Part shown: positions 8,991-15,416 of the stretch, piece by piece | How positions within the stretch are numbered: position 1 is the first letter of the stretch | Layout of the letters: every line of letters starts with the position of its first letter | NCBI GenBank assembly: GCA_903899795.1 | Contig: CAIUKX010000018.1 | Location: 1 to 24,261, forward strand | From: an uncultured Flavobacteriales bacterium | Lineage (GTDB): Bacteria > Bacteroidota > Bacteroidia > Flavobacteriales_D > Crocinitomicaceae | Length of the DNA: 24,261 nt | Reading direction: 5' to 3' | Notes under the pieces: generated by a model | Database searches by the model: none | Seen by the model: the letters and a program-made list of their open reading frames with translations, nothing else | Told to the model about the DNA's origin: nothing | Position numbers and translations under genes: made by a program

Positions 8991-9929
8991 TTAATTGAAT
9001 GCTTCGTTAATTTTTTTGGATAAACCTGATTTCGCAACTTGATATGCATGTAGCAACATATTTTTCACCGCAATATCATTTGAAATTCCGTGCCCAATAA
9101 TCACATTTCCTTTTACTCCAAGAATAGCTGTTCCGCCATAATTTTCATAATTGAAACGATCAAAATATGCATCTTGAATACCCCGTTTTTTCATTAATGT
9201 GTATATTCCTTCCGCCTCCTTCAACACAATATTTCCGGTAAATCCGTCACAAACGATAACATCTGCTTGACCTAGAAAAATATCTCTCCCCTCTAAATTT
9301 CCAATGAAATTCAATTCATCAGACTCCGCTAAAAGTTTATATGTAGCAATAGTAAGTAAGTTTCCTTTTGACTCTTCTTCTCCAATATTGAGCAATGCAA
9401 CTCTTGGGTTTTCAACACCATATACATTTTTTGCATACAAACTGCCTAACAAGGCAAATTGATACAAAACATCAGGTTTACAATCCGCATTAGAGCCAAC
9501 ATCTAGCAATATAGAATTACCTCCATTAATTGCAGGCAAGGTCGAAGTGATACAAGGACGAATGATACCTGGTATAGTATGAATCTTGTAAATAGACCCA
9601 ACTAGCATAGCCCCGGTATTTCCAGTACTTGCAAAAGCTTGAATTGAATCGTTTGCCAACATATCAAAACCAACAGAAATACTACTGTTTGGTTTTTGAG
9701 GAATGGCACGCGTTGGATGATCGTGCATTGTTATTTCATCCGGTGCGTGAACGATCTCAAATGCTTCAGGGTTTTCTCCATGCTTCAAAAGGCAATCAAG
9801 TATAACTTTTTGATCGCCTATGAGAACAATTTTTGCGTCGTGAGATAACACTTTATTAGCAAGTATTGCACCTGAAATGTTAGCATCAGGAGCAAAATCG
9901 CCACCAAAAATATCAATTCCTATCTTCAT
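8991..9929 (-). CDS. plsX: Phosphate acyltransferase
   Basis: Converts acyl-ACP plus phosphate to acyl-phosphate, the acyl donor for PlsY in phospholipid synthesis; peripheral to the inner membrane. The opening MKIGIDIFGGDFAPDANISGA matches the PlsX N-terminus (usually D-x-M-G-G-D; here D-I-F-G-G-D). The segments ASTGNTGAML and ADVIVCDGFTGNIVLK are characteristic. Length of 312 residues is slightly short of the usual 320-350 but no conserved block appears missing. It lies 31 bases after rpmF and 3 bases before fabH, the widely conserved rpmF-plsX-fabH order. Confidence 0.95.
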   Translation of the reverse strand: MKIGIDIFGGDFAPDANISGAILANKVLSHDAKIVLIGDQKVILDCLLKHGENPEAFEIVHAPDEITMHDHPTRAIPQKPNSSISVGFDMLANDSIQAFASTGNTGAMLVGSIYKIHTIPGIIRPCITSTLPAINGGNSILLDVGSNADCKPDVLYQFALLGSLYAKNVYGVENPRVALLNIGEEESKGNLLTIATYKLLAESDELNFIGNLEGRDIFLGQADVIVCDGFTGNIVLKEAEGIYTLMKKRGIQDAYFDRFNYENYGGTAILGVKGNVIIGHGISNDIAVKNMLLHAYQVAKSGLSKKINEAFN

Positions 9930-9960
9930 TAAGAAGAATATTTATTTCGTGTAACAGTAA

Positions 9961-10152
9961 TTAAACTGCAACCTCTTTTTCTGCTACAACTCTACCTTTG
10001 TAATAAAGTTTTCCTTCGTGCCAGTGAGCGTGGTGAAATAAATGCGGTTGACCTGTCGTTGGACAAGTAGCGATATTATCAGCAACTGCTTTAAAATGTG
10101 TTCTTCTTTTATCTCTTCTAGTTGTAGAGATTCTTCTCTTTGGATGTGCCAT
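9961..10152 (-). CDS. rpmF: 50S ribosomal protein L32
   Basis: Small basic ribosomal protein of 63 residues, opening MAHPKRRISTTRRDKRRTH as L32 does. Only one cysteine (C30) is present, so this is not the four-cysteine zinc-binding form. The middle GQPHLFHHAHWHEGKLYYKGRVV matches the bacterial L32 pattern. It is encoded 20 bases downstream of the DUF177 gene, a pairing conserved across most bacteria, and precedes plsX. Confidence 0.96.
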   Translation of the reverse strand: MAHPKRRISTTRRDKRRTHFKAVADNIATCPTTGQPHLFHHAHWHEGKLYYKGRVVAEKEVAV

Positions 10153-10172
10153 TTTACTTTATATTATAGTCT

Positions 10173-10769
10173 TTAATTCAAATTTTTCAATATGGACCAA
10201 CGTGGATCAATATCGTCGTTGTTATCATCATCGGAATCATCATCTTCGTCCTCGTCGTCAAAATCTGAATCATCTTCTTCGTCATCCCAATCATCGTCTT
10301 CTTCATCATCTTCTTCCGATGAATTGATAACGTACTTATCGAGTAATGCCAACATTTCCGGATTGCATTCCTCTTTTTTATGTACTGATCTCAACGGTAA
10401 AGAAACTGCAATCAATTCATAAATATTCATCTTCACATCAATCTCGTAAGCATCTTTTTCCAAAGTAACCAATGTTTCATCATCCGAAGGATCGCCTCCT
10501 ATCTTATAAATGATTTGATATTCTCGTTCCACTTCAACCTCAATATCATCAGTACATCTATCACAATCTGTAGTAACGACACCATCTACGTGGTAAATCC
10601 CAATCAACATTGTCTCCTTCTTTTCAAGTTCCAAACGAACGTGGACGTTTCCACGATGGATAATTGAAAGTTCAATACCCTCAAAAAAAGCATTGTCAAT
10701 ATCGTACTCAAACACATGATTACCAATCTTTAAACCAATAAATGGAATCACAAATTCGCTTTTCGACAT
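10173..10769 (-). CDS. DUF177 (YceD-like) protein with long acidic tail
   Basis: YceD/DUF177 family protein. Relatives are linked to 23S rRNA maturation and always neighbour rpmF. The CDRC motif (C69, C72) and a further C135 fit the family. The core ends near residue 150 and is followed by a run of almost only Asp, Glu and Ser at about 151-188, then the conserved ending IDPRWSILKNLN. Many relatives have a few acidic residues before DPRW; here the stretch is close to 40 residues and is encoded by near-repetitive GAT/GAA codons. It may mimic nucleic acid or be a slippage-expanded tract. First gene of the rpmF operon, with a perfect -7 box upstream. Confidence 0.9.
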   Translation of the reverse strand: MSKSEFVIPFIGLKIGNHVFEYDIDNAFFEGIELSIIHRGNVHVRLELEKKETMLIGIYHVDGVVTTDCDRCTDDIEVEVEREYQIIYKIGGDPSDDETLVTLEKDAYEIDVKMNIYELIAVSLPLRSVHKKEECNPEMLALLDKYVINSSEEDDEEDDDWDDEEDDSDFDDEDEDDDSDDDNNDDIDPRWSILKNLN

Positions 10770-10794
10770 GACATTTTACCCTAAAATCGGATGG

Positions 10795-10802
10795 CAAAGA
10801 TA
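10795..10802 (-). promoter_or_regulatory. -7 promoter box for the DUF177-rpmF-plsX-fabH-accBC operon
   Basis: The minus strand reads TATCTTTG, an exact TAnnTTTG box, 25 bases upstream of the ATG. A TTG lies 15 bases further upstream (complement of 10818-10820), slightly closer than the usual 17-20. Transcription would start near 10788. Confidence 0.6.
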
Positions 10803-10860
10803 ATATATTTAAACTTACAATTGTTAATATCCCCTACAATATTTACAATTTGGGGTTTTT

Positions 10861-11964
10861 TTATTCAAAAGTAGAGTGCTTTTTCTTTTCTACTGGTTGA
10901 ATTTTTAGAGGATTAGCCAACATTTCTTTTCTTGCTTTTTGATTCCTGTAAATATCCATTGCCAAATAGATTGCACTTCTCATGGATTGTGCTGAGGCTT
11001 TATTCTGTCCGACAATATCGAATGCAGTGCCATGATCTGGCGAAGTACGAACAACTGGTAGTCCTGCGGTAAAATTCACCCCGTCATCAAATGACAATGC
11101 TTTAAAAGCAGTTAAACCTTGATCGTGATACATAGCCAAAATACCATCGTAATTTTTCATTGCATCAGAACCAAAGAATCCATCAGCCGGAAATGGTCCG
11201 TATGCCAAAATATTTTCTCCTTTTGCTTGATTGATCGCTGGCAAAATAATTTCAATCTCTTCTGTCCCCATTTTACCGTTTTCACCGGCATGAGGATTGA
11301 CTCCAAAGACAGCTATTTTAGGACGAATGATACCAAAATCTGCCTTTAGGCTTTTTTCCAACGCTTTTATTTTCTGATAAATTGCCTCTTTTGTCAAAGA
11401 TGAACTGACATCTTTTAAAGGAATATGAGTACTTACTAAGGCTACACGCATATTGGATCCAACCATCATCATCAATGCTTCATCCATTCCTGCTTTATCC
11501 GCTAAATATTCTGTATGTCCCGGAAATTTAAATCCCGATTTTGCCATCGCTTCTTTGGATATCGGAGCAGTAACCAATACATCGATTTTTCCTGACGCCA
11601 AATCCTGTGTTGCACTTTCCAATGATAAAAAAGCAAATTTTCCTCCTGTTTCAGTTGCTTTACCCAATTCGAAATTAATTTCCTCATTCCAAACGTTTAC
11701 AACATTCACTTTTCGGTTTACCGCCTCATCAGCTGATTTACAAGATTGATACATGAAATCGTTCTCATTAATCGCTTTTTTATGATAGGACAATGTCTTG
11801 GTAGATCCATAAATAATCGGCGTGCAATCCAAAAGAATTCTATTATCATTCAATGCCTTAATAATCACTTCCGGACCTATTCCATTCACATCACCAATTG
11901 AAATTCCAACACGAATCGGATTCAAACTCCCAACCTCTTTTTCTTTCTCTTGTACCTTTTCCAT
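10861..11964 (-). CDS. pdxA: 4-hydroxythreonine-4-phosphate dehydrogenase
   Basis: NAD-dependent, metal-requiring enzyme of the DXP-dependent pyridoxal-5-phosphate (vitamin B6) pathway; oxidises 4-phosphohydroxy-L-threonine before PdxJ closes the ring. The opening RVGISIGDVNGIGPEVI is typical. Metal ligands H180, H225 (NPHAGENG) and H280 (AMYHDQG) have the same spacing (45 and 55 residues) as those of the E. coli enzyme. The 367 residues include short N- and C-terminal extensions rich in Lys and Glu. The ATG directly follows the pepA stop with no gap, so the two genes are almost certainly co-transcribed. Confidence 0.95.
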   Translation of the reverse strand: MEKVQEKEKEVGSLNPIRVGISIGDVNGIGPEVIIKALNDNRILLDCTPIIYGSTKTLSYHKKAINENDFMYQSCKSADEAVNRKVNVVNVWNEEINFELGKATETGGKFAFLSLESATQDLASGKIDVLVTAPISKEAMAKSGFKFPGHTEYLADKAGMDEALMMMVGSNMRVALVSTHIPLKDVSSSLTKEAIYQKIKALEKSLKADFGIIRPKIAVFGVNPHAGENGKMGTEEIEIILPAINQAKGENILAYGPFPADGFFGSDAMKNYDGILAMYHDQGLTAFKALSFDDGVNFTAGLPVVRTSPDHGTAFDIVGQNKASAQSMRSAIYLAMDIYRNQKARKEMLANPLKIQPVEKKKHSTFE

Positions 11965-13362
11965 TTATGATTTGTAATTTTTTAGAAAGTTAAACAATAG
12001 ACGAACACCAACACCTGTACCTCCTATTCCTTTGTAATTTTCAGGAGCATCCAACCATGCAGGACCAGCAATATCGAGGTGTACATAGGGTGATTTCACA
12101 AAGTGTTCTAAAAATTTTCCGGCAGTTATCATACCTGCAGTTCCGCCGCCAATATTTTTCAAATCTGCAATCTTCGATTTCATTTCATCCAAATATTCAT
12201 CCCAGAATGGTAGACGAACTACTCTCTCGTGTTCTTCATTTCCAGATTTTTCAAGTAGGGTAAATACTTTTTCTGAAGCATTTCCCATCATACAGGAAGC
12301 TTTCGTACCAATCGCTGCAACTGCTGCACCTGTCAACGTAGCTGCATCAATTACCAATTCCGGATCATATTTTTTAGAATAAGCCAAGGCATCTCCCAAA
12401 ATCATTCTTCCTTCAGCATCTGTATTCAAAACTTCAACTGTAGTACCATCATACATCGTGACAATATCACCTGGCGTATAGGCATTGCCTCCTGGACGAT
12501 TGTCTGTCGCAGGAATCAAACTAATTACGTGTACATTCAATTTGTTTATGGCTGCAGCATAAATTGCTCCTGCCACACAAGCTGCTCCCCCCATATCTGA
12601 TTTCATCGAATCCATGGAATTTTTTGTGGGTTTTAAACTTAAACCTCCTGTGTCATATACTACACCTTTTACAACCAACACAATTGGTTTTTTATTGATT
12701 GGTTTCTTTGGTTTGTATTCAATAATTGTAAATGTAGGTGGATCTATCGAACCTTTATTCACTGCTAATAATCCGCCCATTTTCAAAGATTCAATCTTCG
12801 TCTTTTCTAATATTTCTAAAGTTATCGGCGCATCTTTAACTAATCGTTCAATTTCTTCACTCAACTGAGTTGCTGTAAGGTAAGAAACTGGTTCGTTCAC
12901 CATATCTCTTGCCCAAAATACAGCTTTAACAGTATTGTTTAATATTTCTATCTCACTTTTTGAAACTGTATCTTCTACAAAAATGGATCGGAGCTGGTTG
13001 GCTCTTTTATCAGCATCTTTGAAATATTTAATGAATTGGTAATTGGATAAAGCCAGTCCCTCCGAAACCAAAAGTACCTCGTCAGCATCACCGAAAACAT
13101 ACACAGTATCAGCTTCACGAGGTAATCGTGTCCGAATATCAGATCCAGCAACTCTGAGTTTTTCTGCATTTTTTGACGATTTCACAAAAAAGTAAAAACA
13201 TTCTGGTGTTTTTAGAAAATCTGTCTCTTTTTCTCCTTTGGTAAACACAACGAAGTATTCTTTTACATGTTCAGGTATTGCCTTTGAAAATATACTTTTC
13301 TTATCCCCAACCAAAATCAAATTGGCATTCGCGGGTATTTTTTTTGTGGTATTAATATACAT
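11965..13362 (-). CDS. pepA: Leucyl aminopeptidase, family M17
   Basis: Cytosolic two-metal aminopeptidase of the M17 family that frees N-terminal residues during peptide turnover. With the ATG at 13362 the protein is 465 residues; the signature NTDAEGR is at 313-319 and the metal/catalytic segment with K232 and D237 (VVKGVVYDTGG) is intact, although its first glycine is replaced (usual VGKG reads VVKG). The frame is open to a TTG at 13395, but that TTG is the last three bases of a TAnnTTTG box, so I choose the downstream ATG, about 25 bases after the likely transcription start. The stop abuts pdxA. Confidence 0.93.
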   Translation of the reverse strand: MYINTTKKIPANANLILVGDKKSIFSKAIPEHVKEYFVVFTKGEKETDFLKTPECFYFFVKSSKNAEKLRVAGSDIRTRLPREADTVYVFGDADEVLLVSEGLALSNYQFIKYFKDADKRANQLRSIFVEDTVSKSEIEILNNTVKAVFWARDMVNEPVSYLTATQLSEEIERLVKDAPITLEILEKTKIESLKMGGLLAVNKGSIDPPTFTIIEYKPKKPINKKPIVLVVKGVVYDTGGLSLKPTKNSMDSMKSDMGGAACVAGAIYAAAINKLNVHVISLIPATDNRPGGNAYTPGDIVTMYDGTTVEVLNTDAEGRMILGDALAYSKKYDPELVIDAATLTGAAVAAIGTKASCMMGNASEKVFTLLEKSGNEEHERVVRLPFWDEYLDEMKSKIADLKNIGGGTAGMITAGKFLEHFVKSPYVHLDIAGPAWLDAPENYKGIGGTGVGVRLLFNFLKNYKS

Positions 13363-13392
13363 TTGAGTCGTATTATTATCCTTTTTGAAATC

Positions 13393-13400
13393 CAAAGGTA
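13393..13400 (-). promoter_or_regulatory. -7 promoter box for pepA-pdxA
   Basis: The minus strand reads TACCTTTG, an exact TAnnTTTG box, 30 bases upstream of the ATG at 13362. No TTG is seen at -33 spacing. It lies in the 96-base gap after radA, so pepA-pdxA probably has its own promoter. Confidence 0.5.
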
Positions 13401-13458
13401 CATATCTTCTTCGGACTTTTAGAAAGGGATGATTCTTGAAATTACTTTTTCAATTTTC

Positions 13459-14820
13459 TTATGCAAAGAGAGCTCTCACTACTTCATCAATCTTGCCACA
13501 CTTCACCAATTCAATCTTATAATTCTTTTGTTCGATCCCTTTAGCGTGTTTTGATAAAATAATTTTTTGGAAACCTAATTTTTCGGCTTCATGTATTCTC
13601 TGATCGATTCGATTCACCGGGCGAATTTCACCTGAAAGTCCAACTTCTGCAGAAAGACAAATCAAATGATTAATTGGAATATCTGCATTAGATGACAATA
13701 CCGCAGCTACAACAGCAAGATCAATTGCTGGATCATCCACTTTAATACCTCCGGCAATATTTAGAAAAACATCTTTCGCTCCTAATTTAAAGCCACATCG
13801 CTTCTCCATTACTGCCAATAACATATTCAGTCGTCTACTGTCAAATCCAGTCGAAGATCGCTGAGGTGTACCATAAGCAGCAGTACTTACCAATGCTTGA
13901 ACTTCCACCAAAATAGGCCTATTCCCTTCTAAAGTTCCAGCTATAGCTATCCCACTCAAAGATGAATCGGAATTTGTTATTAAGATTTCCGATGGGTTGG
14001 AAACTTGTCGCAAACCGTTTCCAAGCATTTCATAGATACCCAATTCATTCGTGCTACCAAATCGATTTTTGATGGTTCTCAACAAACGATACACATGATT
14101 TCGGTCGCCTTCAAATTGCATCACTGTGTCTACCATATGCTCCAAAACTTTTGGTCCGGCCAGTGAGCCTTCCTTGGTAATATGTCCAATTAAAAAAATC
14201 GGTGTTCCCGTTTGTTTTGCATAGCGTAACAATTGTGCCGTACATTCCCTGACTTGAGAAATACTTCCCGGCGAACTTTCAATGCTTGGATTATAAATTG
14301 TTTGAATCGAATCGATAACCAATAATTGTGGCTGAATTTCTTCTGCCTGCGTAAAGATATTCTGGATATTGGTTTCTGTAAGAATAAAACATTCTTGATT
14401 TTCCAAACCAATTCGTTCGGCTCTCATCTTGATTTGCTGCTCACTTTCTTCACCTGAAACATACAAAACACGGATGGACGTTTCCAGTACTGCCAATTGA
14501 AGGATTAATGTTGACTTCCCGATACCTGGTTCACCCCCAAAAAGAATCAGTGAACCCGGAACAATGCCCCCCCCTAAAACACGATTGATTTCATTATCTT
14601 TCAACACAATGCGCTGATGTTCTTGACTTGCAATCGTTTGAAGTGTTTGTGGTTTTGCATTCCGTTTAGATGTCGAAAAGACAACAACATCTGAGGTGTT
14701 TTTCTCAATAATTTCCTCAACGAATGTATTCCACTCTCCACACGAAGAGCATTTTCCTAACCATTTTGGAGCTTCATAACCACAGTTCTGACAGAAAAAA
14801 GCTGATTTTACTTTTGCCAT
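13459..14820 (-). CDS. radA: DNA repair protein RadA (Sms)
   Basis: RecA-like branch-migration ATPase that extends strand exchange in recombinational repair. Domains in order: an N-terminal C4 zinc finger (C10, C13, C24, C27), a RecA-type ATPase with Walker A GGEPGIGKST at 95-104, the RadA-specific KNRFG motif at 251-255, and a C-terminal Lon-protease-like domain. With the start at MAKVKS the length is 453, the family norm. The frame is open 20 codons upstream (14880), but the finger normally begins within about 10 residues of the start, so 14820 is preferred. A near-match to the -7 box (TATCTTTA on the minus strand, 14838-14845) lies just before it. Confidence 0.95.
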   Translation of the reverse strand: MAKVKSAFFCQNCGYEAPKWLGKCSSCGEWNTFVEEIIEKNTSDVVVFSTSKRNAKPQTLQTIASQEHQRIVLKDNEINRVLGGGIVPGSLILFGGEPGIGKSTLILQLAVLETSIRVLYVSGEESEQQIKMRAERIGLENQECFILTETNIQNIFTQAEEIQPQLLVIDSIQTIYNPSIESSPGSISQVRECTAQLLRYAKQTGTPIFLIGHITKEGSLAGPKVLEHMVDTVMQFEGDRNHVYRLLRTIKNRFGSTNELGIYEMLGNGLRQVSNPSEILITNSDSSLSGIAIAGTLEGNRPILVEVQALVSTAAYGTPQRSSTGFDSRRLNMLLAVMEKRCGFKLGAKDVFLNIAGGIKVDDPAIDLAVVAAVLSSNADIPINHLICLSAEVGLSGEIRPVNRIDQRIHEAEKLGFQKIILSKHAKGIEQKNYKIELVKCGKIDEVVRALFA

Positions 14821-14880
14821 TTGTACAATATCTGGCATAAAGATAAATCTATTCGGTTGCTTTGATTTGAAATTTTCCAA

Positions 14881-15212
14881 AATTTTATGATCTGGTTCAT
14901 TATTGTTATCAAATCCTCTTTTTTAATTGTCAATCTGTTGACTGAAAATTATTAAACTCTTCAATAATGGACTAATAAAGGTTTTCAATAGTTACTTTTA
15001 ATAACAAAAACTATTGATTCTGCATGAAACAAACTTCTACTATTTTTTCAACAAAAAACCTTCCAAACAAATACAAACTATAACTATAATAATAATTAAC
15101 CTATTGTTTTTCTTTATCTAAACCGGTTTAGCTATATTTTACTAGGATTCCGAATACATTTTATCTCGAATTAACTTTCAATTTTTAATAAAAAATTATT
15201 CTTTTTTTAACA
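14881..15212. other. AT-rich intergenic region without a gene
   Basis: Between radA and the promoter of the T9SS surface protein. I see no open frame of note on either strand. The only structured item is a 14-base perfect palindrome at 15118-15131, listed separately. The rest is very AT-rich. Confidence 0.6.
15118..15131. promoter_or_regulatory. Perfect palindrome resembling a LacI-family operator
   Basis: CTAAACCGGTTTAG is a perfect 14-base palindrome with the central CG and AAACC/GGTTT half-sites typical of LacI/GalR-family operators. It lies about 80 bases upstream of the -33 element of the T9SS surface-protein gene. One or two palindromes of this length are expected by chance in 24 kb, so its similarity to known operators and its position carry the weight. 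Confidence 0.3.
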
Positions 15213-15240
15213 TTGAAAGGGGATTTTTAGGCTATCTTTG
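15213..15240 (+). promoter_or_regulatory. Bacteroidota sigma-ABfr-type promoter
   Basis: TTG at 15213-15215 and TATCTTTG at 15233-15240, separated by 17 bases, match the TTG-N17-20-TAnnTTTG housekeeping promoter. Transcription would begin about 15245-15248, so the first base pairs of the downstream structured element would be at the very 5' end of the RNA. Confidence 0.75.
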
Positions 15241-15248
15241 TGGCAGTT

Positions 15249-15310
15249 AAGTGAAAACCCTTGAGGATTGATCCTTTTCCCGATGAAAATGATCTTTGCC
15301 AAAGCCGCTT
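15249..15310 (+). promoter_or_regulatory. Tandem structured leader RNA element, copy 1
   Basis: A 62-base element closed by AAGTG (15249-15253) pairing with CGCTT (15306-15310). A TT bulge and CAG/CTG pairs (15244-15246 with 15311-15313) can lengthen the stem. The 5' core contains ACCCTTGAGGATTG and the 3' core CTTTGCCAAAGCCG. Between them a hairpin pairs 15270-15278 with 15286-15294 (GATC/GATC and TTTT/AAAA around one mismatch). It begins within a few bases of the predicted transcription start. I do not recognise the family. Confidence 0.7.
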
Positions 15311-15326
15311 CTGATTTGAAATTTTG

Positions 15327-15386
15327 AAGTGAACACCCTTGAGGATTGGTCGTTTTTTTTCAAAAACACCTTTGCCAAAGCCGCTT
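15327..15386 (+). promoter_or_regulatory. Tandem structured leader RNA element, copy 2
   Basis: Second copy, after a 16-base linker. The 22-base 5' block differs from copy 1 at one base and the 17-base 3' block (CTTTGCCAAAGCCGCTT, 15370-15386) is identical. The inner hairpin has a different sequence but still pairs: GGT with ACC (15348-15350, 15368-15370), G15352 with C15367, TTTTT with AAAAA, with C15351 bulged. The closing stem extends through AATTT (15320-15324) with AAATT (15388-15392). It ends 30 bases before the ATG at 15417; no Shine-Dalgarno and no terminator hairpin lies between. Confidence 0.7.
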
Positions 15387-15416
15387 TAAATTGATTTATT
15401 ATAATTAATAAAAACA

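Noticed and set aside
10192..10422. Plus-strand open frame of nearly pure serine.
   Set aside because: It is the antisense reading of the acidic tract of the DUF177 gene, whose minus-strand frame has clear family homology and a promoter.
10831..10862. CCCC/GGGG hairpin followed by seven T on the plus strand, between pdxA and the DUF177 gene.
   Set aside because: No plus-strand gene precedes it. On the minus strand, where transcription runs, there is no T run after the stem. The 17-base loop and 4-bp stem are weak.
13363..13395. TTG start for pepA adding 11 residues.
   Set aside because: The TTG is part of the TAnnTTTG promoter box and the added residues do not look like the family N-terminus.
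15249..15386. The two direct repeats as a short CRISPR array.
   Set aside because: Only two units with a 16-base linker. Each unit is split into two conserved blocks around a variable hairpin, and no cas gene is present. A structured leader explains it better.
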